Notes: a model not told the origin generated them from the sequence alone. 64,000 nt of DNA from Stagonosporopsis chrysanthemi (GCA_022560025.1 JAFISE010000074.1:1-64000); one strand, 5' to 3'; positions 35,283 to 46,231 are shown, counted from the first letter of the stretch. Numbers and translations are program-made.

Positions 35283-36183
35283 ATGAGCAGCACTTCTGGT
35301 GTGCAGGCATCGCACTTTCTCACGATTCCTGGAGGTAGGTTCAGTCCTGTGCAGTAGAGACGGCCTGACTAACGTACAAGTTTTAGAAATCCGCAACCGC
35401 ATCTATCAATTCGCTATCGAAGATGTCAATGCATGGCAGGACAAAGACTTTGCAGACATCACAGACCCTCGCAAGCGTGAAAATGACCTTGCTACGTTTC
35501 GAGGGCTGAACGTACCTTGCCTTCGACCAACAAAAAAAACGCTCAACAGCCGGAGCATGTCTAAAAGACCTTACCTTGGTCTCACTCAAGTCTGCCAACA
35601 GCTTCGAATGGAGTTCCTGACCATGCATTCCAAAACTTGGATCCGTGTCCATATCTTCGACTTGCCAACGTACTTCCGCAATATTGTTGCCAAGCGAGCA
35701 AAAGAGGTCGAATTGGTAACAGCCAGTGTTGAGGCTCTTGTTACTGGTTACGGTGGTGCCCGGACAGAGATTCTTCTTATCGTACACGCATACAACATGG
35801 CACCCAGCTTCGAGCTCAAGTTCACAGCACAGAACAGGAAAGCAGGCATGGCCTCTTGGCCGGACGGTATACATCCCGCCCTCAAACCAATCCTCCTGCA
35901 AGCCAAGACGCACTTCCCGCAATGGTGGATCTTCCTTTGTACTCGAGTTCAAAGCCTTCACCTTTCGATTAAGTCGTGCCAACGGGGTTTTTCTATGCTA
36001 GATTCTCCACGTAGTACCTGGATTCACGGGCTTCTAATCAAGATCTCATCCGAAGGTGATGCTGGTCGCCTGGCAACAGCTATCGAAGTGGGAAGCGACG
36101 AATGGCTCAAGGAGATGGGATTCCCGTCAACAATTGGCGTTACAGAACACAAGAGGAATGTGTACTGGATTATGCCTTTGTAG
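35283..36183 (+). CDS. PGEIRN..Y-family protein, tandem paralogue 1
   Basis: Exons 35283-35334 and 35387-36183 (52 bp intron with CTGACTAAC branch region) give 282 residues. The intron interrupts the Glu codon of IPG-E-IRNRIYQFAIE (residue 18, phase 1). The N-terminal motif (16-27) plus GLTQVCQQLRMEFL (82-95) define a family of fungal proteins, often loosely grouped with F-box-like or '2EXR/DUF7730' proteins, that is expanded in plant-associated ascomycetes. Function unknown. No signal peptide, membrane segment or catalytic motif. It is the first of three same-strand copies (next at 36644 and 37775) with the intron at the same codon, so they arose by tandem duplication. Confidence 0.85.
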
Positions 36184-36643
36184 AGCCCAGGTCATCAAGG
36201 GATGTCTTTGCAAGTAGACATAGGCTTGTCATGTCGCATGAGAACATGCATGTGTGATGGTGAGAGTTAGGGGCTAGTTTTGACAGTAAACAAGACTTCT
36301 ATTCGCGTCGAAAATAATGCATTTTAGAAATCATCTCTCTGGTCGACCTTGATTTATAAATTGTAATGACGCCACTCTATCCTACAACCCTTCAGATTCT
36401 GCCTATTCAACCACATGCTGTCTGGTTCCAAACTGTAACGAGGTCACTGTGAAGTCTATCATAGTGTTGCAGATTCCTAGGGCTACGCTGCGATAGGTTA
36501 GCACAAGCGAGCCTGATGCAGCGCACCTGGCGAGATACACACATGACAAGCGTCAGCTTAAAATATTAATACAGCCATCCTTATCCTACCTATTCTATAG
36601 TGAAGCAAATACTATTGCCTCTAACTAAAACCTCACACAAACA
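36184..36643. other. Spacer between tandem paralogues 1 and 2
   Basis: 460 bases, A+T-leaning near 36550-36600, with no coding sequence. Presumed terminator of copy 1 and promoter of copy 2. Confidence 0.5.
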
Positions 36644-37448
36644 ATGACTAATGCAAATGTGCCGACTGCCAAGCTACTATCAATACCCGGAGGTGAGAAA
36701 GTAGCCTTGCTTGACGAACCATCTGACCTCCCTTGAAGAGATGCGCAATCAAATATACGAGGCCGTCCTTTATGATCAGCGGCACGCGGAAACAGAGTCT
36801 CTGCCGCTTCTGACGCGAAACAAGACTTTCGTCGGTGATGCGAGAGACTGGGCTGCACTGAAAAGACAAGCTCACGGCCTGACCCAAGTCTGCTCCCAGA
36901 TCCGTCGAGAACTTCTCCCTATATACAGAAAGCTTGCCAAAATCCGCCTTGATATTCGCGACCTGCAAGCTTATCTTTTCGAGATCCTGTATTCCGGCAA
37001 CGCCGACCCAAAACTAGTCTATGGCAATATCAGCATCGACATCACGAGTAAATGCCAAATAGATCTGCAAGATGTGCTCCTGCTTCTTCACCGCGCGCCG
37101 AACCTCCATCTCTCATTCACGCACCCAGAGAGGGAAAGCGACATGATGTCCATCCTGCTCGATGCGAGCCGATGGCCGAAGTTTCACGCTTACATTGCAC
37201 ATAAGACGTCGCGCATACTGCTCGACATCCACAACGACAGAGAAGAAGACGTGGAACTGCTGCCTTGGCCGTTTCCATTCACTCAGGGGTGTCTCTTGTA
37301 TCTCAAAGAGGAGTTTGTGGAGGAGTGGATGCGGGAGCATCGGAATTTCAAGGCATGGCGTAAAGGGTGGGTGGAGTGGGAGGATACGTTGGGGTTGACA
37401 GAGCGGAAGATGGTCAGGTGTTCGTTTTCATTTGCCTTCACTGACTAG
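36644..37448 (+). CDS. PGEIRN..Y-family protein, tandem paralogue 2
   Basis: Exons 36644-36692 and 36739-37448 (46 bp intron) give 252 residues. The intron splits the Glu codon of IPG-E-MRNQIYEAVL (residue 17, phase 1), exactly as in both neighbours. GLTQVCSQIRRELLPIY lies at 63-79. The C-terminal half is diverged from copies 1 and 3 apart from scattered Leu and Trp positions. The acceptor is an unusual GAAG rather than CAG/TAG; no alternative keeps the family motif in frame. Function unknown. Confidence 0.83.
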
Positions 37449-37774
37449 ACATCGATTTTTCTTCCCGCTACGTCCGCCACATCATAAGAGTATGTAAATC
37501 TTATGGCCTCAAGATTGTGATCTCCTTAGCTTAGTGATATCTGAACGCCTGTTCTGATACCTTTGTACAAACAAAGATCATGCAAGAAGTTCTGGGTGCT
37601 CAGCTGACATGTTGGCGCCCGAGGTGAAAGTGAAGTGAACGTGACAGTGTCGACAAACGACACGCCGCCTCACCGCGAAGCGCAACAAGTCCGTGGCGTG
37701 ATTGCTTTTAACTTGACTGTTTCCACCTCCCAACCTCCCGTCACCCAACAAGTCCACGACAACACACTCTCGCA
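37449..37774. other. Spacer between tandem paralogues 2 and 3
   Basis: 326 bases without coding potential; holds the promoter of copy 3. Confidence 0.5.
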
Positions 37775-38655
37775 ATGGCGCAACCAATCCCAATCCCGAT
37801 AAGAGCGAGAAACGCCCCAAGAACTGATCATGCAACTCCGCTTCTGCTGGCTCTACCCGGAGGTGAGCCATCTTATCATTCTCTCTACCATCACATGTAT
37901 CCCCCTAACCCACCTCAGAGATCCGCAATAAGATCTACGCCTTCGCTCTCGCCGACATCCTCACCAAGGCCACTCTCCCCGGACTTGCGCACCCGCACCG
38001 GCCCAGCCCTACGATCCGCGACCGCCAAATGCTGACCCGGAACTGGCGTCTCTTTCGGCGCTCCTGCCTGGGGCTCACGCAGACCTGCCGCCTCCTGAGC
38101 GCAGAGTTCCTGCCGCTGTTCCGCGCCCAAGTACCGATTCACGTTCGTATTACGGAGCTGGACGCGTACGTGAGGCTCTTCGTGCAGCGGCTGAATGTGG
38201 GGTGGATCCTACTCGGCATGTACAGCGCAGAGCAGCATACAGAGGTGCGCGACGCCCTGCTTTTCATCGCGAGGAGGCCCCACGTGAGGCTGGATTTCGA
38301 GTGGCAGGCTAAGCCCATGGCGAATTTGCTCAAGTATCCCGGGCAGTACAGCAGGTTCTACGTGTTTCTGGAGAGGTGTGTGGATCGGGTTGTGGCGATT
38401 CCAGCGTCTGTCGAGTATGCTCGCCAAGATAGGAGGACGGTCAAGAAGGTCATGATTGAGAGGCTGGAGGTCTGGGTCAAGGCAGGCTTTGAGAAGCAGT
38501 GGATGCAGACGGAGATGAACAAGTTGGATGTGAACTGGTTGGCGAAGTGGAGGTTGGAGTTGGGGTTGCCGGACGGGGCGAGGGTGATACCAAGGGTGGC
38601 GCCGAGGGTTGCGAGGACGCGCGAATGGGGAACACAGACTGGAGAGGACGAGTAG
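37775..38655 (+). CDS. PGEIRN..Y-family protein, tandem paralogue 3
   Basis: Exons 37775-37862 and 37919-38655 (56 bp intron) give 274 residues. The intron is again phase 1 within the Glu codon of LPG-E-IRNKIYAFALAD (residue 30). GLTQTCRLLSAEFLPLF lies at 81-97. This copy has a longer, Pro/Arg-rich N-terminus and is clearly richer in G+C than copies 1 and 2, so it may be the oldest or the least affected by mutation bias. The C-terminus is Arg-rich (RVAPRVARTREW). Function unknown. No targeting signals. Confidence 0.85.
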
Positions 38656-38849
38656 GAATGGTGAGACCACTGCGTTGAAGCTAGTTAGTGGTAGGGTTGA
38701 GATCTTTTGAGTCAGTTGGGCGGGTCACTGCTTAATTGGTTGGAAGAAGACATGTATGGAGCACAGTGTGATCATACACTCTCTATTTTGGTGATTGTCA
38801 GGTCAGATTGAGTTGATATGGGTTCATAGTGTCAGAAGTATTACCTTGA

Positions 38850-40934
38850 TCAAGGAAGAGTGGCCCACAGAAGCTTTGCCTCATCCCTCGTGCCTTGACC
38901 CCGCGCTACGACAATCACCATAACCTTCTTTGGCGGTAACGGCTTGAGATCCCAGCCTAGGCATTCTAGTCGCACAGGCGTATGCTCCAGTTGCACGTTC
39001 CACGACCCACTTGTGACTTTATTCTTCCACTGTTCCTTCCCATCAACAAAGATCTTTAACTCGCTGTGAGCGCCGTTGCCAGAAACTGCCCCTGTGACAT
39101 CAAGTCTGACCTTGCCCTGCTCCAGATCCGTCGTTTGGACCTCTACTGAGAGGTCCAGTTTCGCAGTGCCATGCCCTTTCTGCGCACTCCACGCAATATC
39201 TGTCTCCAGTGGTGCCAGCGGCGGACTAATCCTCCTCTTCGTTGCCTGCTCAAACGCATACGCAATCTCCAACAACTTCGGATCCTCATACGCCCTCCCT
39301 GCAAACGTGATATTGACCGGCATACCCTTGCCCTCCAGCACCCCCATTGGCACACTGACCGTCGGCACACCCAAATGCCTAATGGCCCTATTGCCATTCG
39401 AGTACTTGACTCCATTCCGAAGACTATGTCGCGAGCTTCCGAGGTTGAACTCCAGATCAGCAAGGCCCACGTCGCCCTGAGCAGGGAATGCAACGACGTC
39501 GAGGTTTTGCTCTGTCATCCAGTCATCCAGATCACGCTTGCGCTGGGCTTCGAGCGCTTTGACGGCGTCTTCGAGGCCAGGGACGTCGAAGACCGATTCG
39601 CCGGCCGTGTGTTGGAGGAGCGAGGGGAGACCAGCGTACTCAATCCAGTTGCGCACTTCGAGGAAGGTGTCGGGGATGTAGGCTGAGGGCTTTGGGAAGA
39701 GCATAGCGGAGTCTTCGATGTTTTTCAGGCTTTTGATCTTCGCGTCGTTGTTCTGCTCGAGGAAACTAGTCCACGCTTTCGCGATTAGAATGCCGCGCTC
39801 GACGTGGTTCCAGTTTGATGGCGCGCCGATGACATTGTTGGCCTCCTTGGAGATAGAGTCGTTCTCATAGTTTGTGACAAGGGGAAAGTCGGTGTAGACT
39901 ACCTCTGCACCTAGGGATTCGAGATCTTTGGCTGTCTGATTCCATGTGGCGATGACTTCGGGCGAGACGTACACTGGCTTCGCATATGGGTCTGAGTCCT
40001 TCTGGCCGACGTACATTTTCGGTACGCCTACCCGCTTACCTTGCAAAGCGTTCAAGTTCTGCAAGGACGAGTACTCTATCTTCGGCGGCCCAGGGATAGA
40101 AACATACTTTTGCTCCCTGTAGAAGTCACCCTTCGTCTGTTCGTCCGGAACAGCAATAACGTCAAGCAGTGCCAGCATATCGCTGATTGAGCGCGTGTAT
40201 GGTACTGGTACATCGCACGTCACATAAAGCGGTACAAGACCTCTGCAGCTCAAAGTGCCTTTCGAAGGTGTATAGCAGACGAGCGCGTTGTTACTCGCAG
40301 GACTCCGTCCTGAGCTCACGGTCTCGCTTCCCAACCCAAACACTGCCATACTGCTCGCCAGGGACGTCGCTGCTCCATTGGATGACCCTGATGAGTACGC
40401 TGCAGTAAGATACTTGGGGTTATATGGTGATTCGGCACGCCCGTAAAGTCCTCTTTGCATGCCGCCTGCGGCCATAGGCGGCATATTCGTCTTTCCAAGC
40501 AGTACCGCACCGGCATCTCTCAACCTTTTCGCAAGCGTCGAGTCCTCGTTCGACATGACACCTTCAAGAGCGGGTGAGCCATCGGTAATACTCAAGCCGA
40601 GGTACTTGTAGCTGTCCTTGATGGTGTAGGGTATGCCTTCCAGTGGACGAGGCAATAGTCCCTGAGCTCGTCGAGCATCTGAGGCGGCTGCTTCTTCGTA
40701 GACTTTGTCATTGAACACTGTGAACGCGTTCAGGTTTCCGGTGATGTCGTATGCTGCAATGCGGTTCAGATAGCTGGTGACGAGTGCTGTTGATGTGGTT
40801 GCTCCGGAAGCAAGAGCAGCGAGGTGGGATGAGATGTCTGCTTCGACGATGTTAAAGCTATCTTCTGTTGGGTACCTGTCCGTCTATGAAAACTCAGCAT
40901 ACATGATCACCAAGCAATGCAAGAAACCAACCAT
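38850..40934 (-). CDS. Amidase-signature enzyme with extra C-terminal domain
   Basis: The body is one long minus-strand exon, 40883-38850. I propose that the start codon is a separate coding exon, 40934-40932, joined over a 48 bp intron (GTTGGT..CATAG), giving M-TDRYPTEDSFNIVEAD and 678 residues. No in-frame ATG exists at the head of the large exon, so some upstream exon is required, but this one is tentative. The amidase signature is present: Lys90 (TIKDSYK), the Ser-rich SSGSSNGA with the cis-Ser around 168-169, and nucleophile Ser192 in GSETVSSGRSPAS. GKTNMPPMA and SPYNP lie between. Residues about 540-678 are an added beta-rich segment (KLDLSVEVQ, GKVRLDVTG, LKIFVDGKEQW) not found in minimal amidases. 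Hydrolysis of an amide is expected, substrate unknown. Confidence 0.85.
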
Positions 40935-41414
40935 GATGTAGTAATTGCTCAACCGGATAAGCGTGCTTGCATCCGTATGCAATGGGCTTGATCTTATACA
41001 CCTCTCGTCTACGGCGTTTTATATCTACAACACTTGGCCACCGGTGATGCGCTTCAGATATCCCAAACAATGCTTATTCGGAGCGCGGTGAGGCCGGCGT
41101 AGTCGGCATAGTCGGCGTAGTGAATGCAATGCCCTCCCCGCTTATCACAGATCGGCAGGACTTGCCGTGTTTGGCTAGCTTAGCGTTCGAGTTGTACGTC
41201 TTTATCACATCTGATCGCACGATACATGTTGTTGCTTCTTTCTCTTAGCAAGCTTTTGTCAAGCATTGAGAATTTCACGTTCTTTTCAAAGGCGATCCAT
41301 TGCTTACTGAGCTGCCAAACTCAACGGCGGATATACGTACATCTAGCGACTAACACACGACAAAAATCCCAAGCTTGAGACTTCACCAAGTTGCTCCAGA
41401 CACATCTTCTTCGA
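40935..41414. other. Intergenic
   Basis: Amidase promoter and 3' flank of PEX11. A short GTAGTCGGCATAGTCGGCGTAGT repeat-like run lies near 41098-41120. Nothing else seen. Confidence 0.45.
41017..41025 (-). promoter_or_regulatory. Candidate TATA box of amidase gene
   Basis: GATATAAAA on the minus strand, about 85 bases upstream of the proposed ATG at 40934. The spacing suits a TATA element and a short leader, and supports transcription starting upstream of that ATG. Confidence 0.45.
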
Positions 41415-42471
41415 TCATGCCGTGCTGGCCCAGAGCTGCGTTATCCTTGTGCTTCCAGCAACCAGTCCACACAACCCCATCCATCCCAAGTTCCAGCCGG
41501 GGATTCCACCAGTCGAGCTACTGAAATGCAGAGCCATGGGGAACCACGCACCCGCAATCATAGCATCCGTCCACCACCGCTGATCAAACTTCGCATCCTC
41601 CTCATCCTGATACTCCGCAACGGCCTTGCCCTCGCTCTGCATCCTCGCCCTTGTCGTCCGCCTCCCGCTCTCAAGCTGCCACTCCCTCGCCAGGCGCAGG
41701 AAATCGCACGACACGCCGCCCAGCCACGCGCGGTACGCCCACAGGTACACGCGTGCGGTCTTCGAGTCGCCGCGGTTGATCGCGGAGATGAACGCGGGGC
41801 CAACGACGCCCGAGTCGGCAAGCAGCGAGACGTTCTCCAGCGCTTGGTAGGTGAAGTAGCTGCTCGCCTGTAGGATGGCAATGCGGTGCAGGACCGGGTC
41901 GGCGCCAGACTTGGGGCCGGCAAGCAGGGTGCGCAGCCATGCGTAGAGCGGGAAGGTGCCGAACAGGCGCAATGTTGTGCGCGCTTTTGAAATCAGGACT
42001 GCGAGAGCAGCGATCGGCGGTACTGCGCCTGCATTGACTAGGGTTGCGGTGCTGGGCTTGGTGACGGCGGTTGAGGTGCGGAGGACGGAGAAGAGCCTCT
42101 GCAGGAGCGAGGTGAGGGGCGGCGACTTGGTCTGCGCGTATGCGAGGATGTAGAGGATGTAGTTGAATGTGGAGAGGAACGACGCGAGACCGCCGGGCGC
42201 TGCGAGGAGCCTGTGACGTCATTGTTAGCATTTTGCACTATGAAAAGCTATTGTCGATATTTGCGTACTTGTTTATGCGCAGCACTGTCCTGTCGATGTT
42301 GCTCAGCAGCTTCAGTGCGCTACCCGGGGCTCTCTTGACCGGCACTTCCAGCTTCTTCTCGATAGCTTCGAGCTTCTTCTCCACAGTTGTGCCAGCATCC
42401 TCGAGATGTTCGGCCTTTTCGGCGACAGTTTGCGCTGCAGGGGCGCCGGGCTTGGTATCCTCTTCAGACAT
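41415..42471 (-). CDS. Peroxisomal biogenesis factor 11 family protein
   Basis: Minus strand exons 42471-42269 and 42210-41415 (58 bp intron with GCTAACA branch site) give 332 residues. The junction completes RINKLLAAPGGLASFLSTFNYI, a typical PEX11 beginning. Residues 1-45 are a charged, Lys/Glu-rich coil, unusual in PEX11 proper but common in the fungal PEX11C-type. The core is SKARTTLRLFGTFPLYAWL, YQALENVSLLADSGVV, KTARVYLWAYRAWLGGV and a hydrophobic C-terminal helix GWMGLCGLVAGST. PEX11 proteins sit in the peroxisomal membrane and drive elongation and division. Which paralogue this is cannot be fixed here. Confidence 0.87.
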
Positions 42472-43009
42472 GCTGCAGGTCGTTTTGAGTAGTTGAGCAG
42501 AGTGCTGGATGGTTTGTTAGAATCAGGATAAGGGACGCGCGGGGATTGAGCTCTTCTCCGCAAATGCTGCTGGGCCGAGGTTCGGCTCCAGTCACTCGGT
42601 GTGGAGAGGAATTGCACATCTTGGTATGGTATGATTGGTCAACAATCAAAGTCAATCGATCTGCTAATTTCTGATTGGTGGTGGCAGGTAGATATAATTC
42701 TACTACTATGTATCCTCGGTTGCTTTAAAAGTCATCAACTATCCTCGGACTCACGCTGCCATGCTACACTCGTTGACAATAGAGAAAAATCACACGGAGT
42801 ATATCAGACAGTATAAAGCTTGGGTGGAATCTCATGAAGCAAAGACCAGTGTGTAGCGATGTGTGTAAGCGCCCTGGAGCAGGCTGCCAAGGCACTCTGC
42901 TGCCTCATTGTCGCAAGGTGCATGGCTTTATCATCAGACGAGCATCCTATTCCTCCGATTGAGCTGTATCCAGTTGAAAAGCTGCGAATCTTGAAGCCCT
43001 ATTTGCACG
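42472..43009. other. Intergenic (divergent promoters)
   Basis: Separates PEX11 (-) and the next + strand gene. Frames at 42601-42816 and 42859-43182 are short and unconserved; the latter overlaps the following gene in another frame. Confidence 0.45.
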
Positions 43010-44145
43010 ATGTCGACCGAACCCTGCACGTGTGTCTGTCCAAGCTCAGATGGAGACAGCGCCTTATCCACGACCGCGAATGTTATCTCTATCCTCACAT
43101 TTGCGTACGTCCTTGTTATAGGTGGTCTGTATCAGTTTGCCAGTTACAATCGAGCGAACTACGATTCTGCAAGTCTTCGTGATCGAGCGGCAGCGCTGCG
43201 AAAGGAGGCTGAGAAAGTTCAGACACTATATGAGCAACATGCTGACAAGCTGCCGGGTGGAGCGGCATGGAACATGGCATCTGAGACGGTTGAGAATGCA
43301 ACAAAGTTATCCAAAGATCTTGAAAGAGCCGACAAAAAGGCAGCCAGCAAGTGGTATCTTGTATGGCAGGAGGTGACATTGAGATCGGCCAAACAGAGGA
43401 GCGCGTGGGAGCAGGAGCTTGACGAAGCTTCGAGCAATTTGACCATGGATAAATTGTCAGTATCAACGTCTGCAAAAAGACACGATCTAACCAAAGTTGC
43501 AGGTTCTTGAAACATTTACTTTCTGGGCGATTGAGGGGATTGAACAAGGAGCAGCTTACAAGTGTCCTGCGTGATCAAAAAGAGCTACGAAAGATGATGC
43601 GTGAGTTTCGCCTCCTAACGGGTAAACAATCCCAGCAGTTGTTCGGAATGCATGCCAGGTTTCGAAAAATAGCAGATTCCCGGTCAAACCTCGACGTGCA
43701 ACTAGAGCTTATACAGTCAATTGGAGACTCTATAGCCACCTGGAGCAGCCTGGGAACACTTGGTCAAGGGACAGAGCAGGTGACGCCGGAACTTCCCACC
43801 GATGAGTCAGCCCAGAACTCGGCCGGCGAAGTGGCGCCCACAAGCCTCGAAACAACAGCACCCTTGAGAAAGCCAAGTAGTGAGGGAACAACCCAGGGTG
43901 AATCCAGCACACACTCAGCATCGCCACACCTCACGAAGCGGCCCTCCCCGCAGCAGCATCTCATGCCGCTGTCGGGATCCAGGGCCGAGTCGGAGCCCAG
44001 GAGCGATCCAAACTCAGAGTCGGTGCATGTATTGGAGGAGGTGGTTGTTGGCGACTCTCGGGGCCAGCAAACGACGAGGAGATTTTCAGGATTAGATGTA
44101 TCTCCCAGAGAACTCTTACTCTTATTCGGGAGACCGGCGTTGTGA
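43010..44145 (+). CDS. Unknown membrane-anchored coiled-coil protein
   Basis: Exons 43010-43455 and 43503-44145 (47 bp intron with ATCTAAC branch site) give 362 residues. The junction joins TMDKLFLKHLLSGRLRG. The N-terminus carries three cysteines in ten residues (CTCVC), and residues 23-43 form one clear membrane segment (NVISILTFAYVLVIGGLY). Residues 50-150 are helical with heptad-like spacing (DRAAALRKEAEKVQTLYEQ, ATKLSKDLERADKK), as is 150-235. The last 120 residues are Ser/Pro/Thr-rich and probably disordered. I recognise no family. It could be an organelle-membrane tether, but that is speculation. Its stop lies only 76 bp from that of the convergent Acinus-like gene. Confidence 0.75.
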
Positions 44146-44221
44146 GCAATGGGCTGTAGCACATTACACATACCCGCTCACTAGAAAACGGTCACACCTT
44201 ATCTTCCCCATCTATGCTATC

Positions 44222-46231
44222 TTAACCCCTCCACCCCACCCCACCCCCTCTCCCTCTCCACCCCCCTCTCCCCATCCCCATCCCCCTCCCTCCTCCTCCT
44301 CCGCCCCTTCCCCCCCTTGCATCCCCCGTCCAGGGCCCCCGATCCTCACCAACCTCCACAACGCCCTCCTGTTCATCAAACGTATACCGAAACCTGCCCT
44401 CTTTCTGCAACCCCCTCCCTCTGCGCACCGCCTCGGGGTTCCATTCGTGGCTTGTCTCCGCCGCCAGCTCTTGCAGTCTGGATTCTGCGATGGCGTCGCT
44501 GACGGGGAGGAAGAAGAGGGAAGGTTTCGCAAGGGTGGAGGAGAAGAGGTCGTGGAGGGTTTTGAAGGGGGTGGCGGCGTCTTCGGGGAGTGAGGTGGGT
44601 GGGAGAGGGGTGGTGGTTGTGGTTGTGGCGCGGGGGCCGCGGGGGGCGTGGGCGGGTGCTCCAGCACCGTCACCAGCGATGTTACCAGCACCAGCACCAA
44701 TCTCCTGGTGCGTGGCCACTACCCCGCCGTCCGCGGCCGTCGAATACACGACCTCGAACCGCGCCGCCGCGCCCGGGCGCCCCTTGGCACGCGCCTCCTT
44801 CTCAGCCCCCAGCGCCGCTTCTTCCTTCGCGATCCAGTCCCCCACCTCCCCGACCGGCACAAAATCCACCCACAACTCCTTCCTGTTTCCCTCGGGCGGC
44901 CAGACGGCGCCGTGCAGCGCGGCGCGCACGCGGCTCGCGGCGGTGGGCGAGGAGAAGAGGACCAGGGCGTGGGTCTTCATGTTGTCGAGGAAGAGGGTGG
45001 AGAGGAGGGTGGGGTCGGGGGAGGAGGAGGGCGGCGCGGCGAGGGAGGTGAGGTGTGTGCGCAGCTGGTCGGGGCGCAGGGGGCGCATGAAGTTGCGAAT
45101 GTAGAGGGCGGGGGTTACGGGGTGGAGGGCTGGGACGGTGGGGCGGTCGTCGTTGGGGGTGTCTGGGAGGTTGTTGGCGATGGGTTGGGTGAGGTCTTTG
45201 TAGCGACGCGCGGTGTCTTTCTTGTCCTGCGCAGGGTGGGAGGGTGAGGCTGATCTTCGCTGCTCCATGACTACATCGTCGTCGTCTTCCCGCAGATGAA
45301 CGTCTGGTGCCGGCTCTTGGCTAGGCCGTGGCTTCTTCGCCAGGATTTCTTTTGTACTCGGGTCTGGCGAGTTACTCCTTCTCTTCCTCTTTCTCGTGTC
45401 CGCCTCAAGCTCCTCAGTGTTGAGCCTGGATGTCTCCGCGGTCGATCGCTCAGGGATCGGCAACAGCTCGGGCTTTTCGACGGTATCGCGCTCGTTTGGA
45501 GCAGGCGATGGTGTCTCGACCTCCATAGCTGTATCCTGCGTCTCATCTGTTGTATCTTGCGTAAGCCTCAAAGCCTCAGCAGCAGGCCCAGGAGCCTCAG
45601 GAAGCCCGTCTTGCGTCGCCCCCATCTTCTCGTCCGTCGTCTCCACCTCCATCTCTCCATCCGCAGGCTCGGTGATGTGTGGCCCAACCTGGTCGTCCTC
45701 AGGGCCTGCGGGCGCAGCTCTGAACACCTCTGTCGGTTGCGGGCCTCCGACTTCTTCCTCCGCTGTAGTGTCCTCGGCCGGCTTTTCCATCGCCTTCGTA
45801 TCGCTCGGAGGAGGAACATCGCTCTCAATATGTGAGACAGTCTCTGGCGAGTGATCGGCTGTCGGCGCCGGCACTGGTGTAGGCTCTCTTTGCGCCTGTA
45901 TTTCGGCGGCTGTCTGTTTGGGCTCTAAGCCTCCGTCAGCACAGCCAATAGCTTCAAAATGATCGCCACACCTACCTCCAGCTTCCTCAAGTGGTGGGCC
46001 AGGCACATCAGCTTCCTGTGGGCTTCCATCTTTGCTATGCTCAGACGCTGGCGCACTAGGCGCAACCTCCTCAGTCGCATTGCCGACTTCTGAGGGTCCA
46101 TCGCCAGCTGCATCTGCTTCCTCAAGCTTTTCGATGATCTGAGCTTTCCTGGTCAGCCCAGTGCTCGGTATGCCTCGGTCTTTCAGCAGCTGTCGAAGGT
46201 TTGCGACCGTCTGTTTACTGTAGTCGGCCAT
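44222..46231 (-). CDS. Acinus-like SAP-domain RNA-binding protein
   Basis: Minus strand exons 46231-45976 and 45924-44222 give 652 residues. The 51 bp intron (GTAGGT, GCTGAC, TTAG) is a multiple of three and stop-free, so it looks like coding sequence. ATG is 46231; the frame upstream begins with GTG. Residues 4-38 are a SAP domain (TVANLRQLLKDRGIPSTGLTRKAQIIEKL). A long acidic, low-complexity region follows. A divergent RRM-like segment lies near 355-445 (PALYIRNFMRPL, ELWVDFVP). Near 534-570 is an RSB-type motif (TPFKTLHDLFSSTLAKPSLFFLPVSD), the part of Acinus that binds RNPS1/SAP18 in the ASAP complex. The C-terminus is RGG/GRG-rich. Nuclear role in RNA processing inferred from the architecture. 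Confidence 0.85.
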   Translation of the reverse strand: MADYSKQTVANLRQLLKDRGIPSTGLTRKAQIIEKLEEADAAGDGPSEVGNATEEVAPSAPASEHSKDGSPQEADVPGPPLEEAGGRCGDHFEAIGCADGGLEPKQTAAEIQAQREPTPVPAPTADHSPETVSHIESDVPPPSDTKAMEKPAEDTTAEEEVGGPQPTEVFRAAPAGPEDDQVGPHITEPADGEMEVETTDEKMGATQDGLPEAPGPAAEALRLTQDTTDETQDTAMEVETPSPAPNERDTVEKPELLPIPERSTAETSRLNTEELEADTRKRKRRSNSPDPSTKEILAKKPRPSQEPAPDVHLREDDDDVVMEQRRSASPSHPAQDKKDTARRYKDLTQPIANNLPDTPNDDRPTVPALHPVTPALYIRNFMRPLRPDQLRTHLTSLAAPPSSSPDPTLLSTLFLDNMKTHALVLFSSPTAASRVRAALHGAVWPPEGNRKELWVDFVPVGEVGDWIAKEEAALGAEKEARAKGRPGAAARFEVVYSTAADGGVVATHQEIGAGAGNIAGDGAGAPAHAPRGPRATTTTTTPLPPTSLPEDAATPFKTLHDLFSSTLAKPSLFFLPVSDAIAESRLQELAAETSHEWNPEAVRRGRGLQKEGRFRYTFDEQEGVVEVGEDRGPWTGDARGGRGGGGGGRGMGMGRGGWRGRGGGVGWRG

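Noticed and set aside
44490..45247. Several overlapping + strand frames of 150-200 codons
   Set aside because: Antisense shadows of the G+C-rich C-terminal half of the Acinus-like gene.
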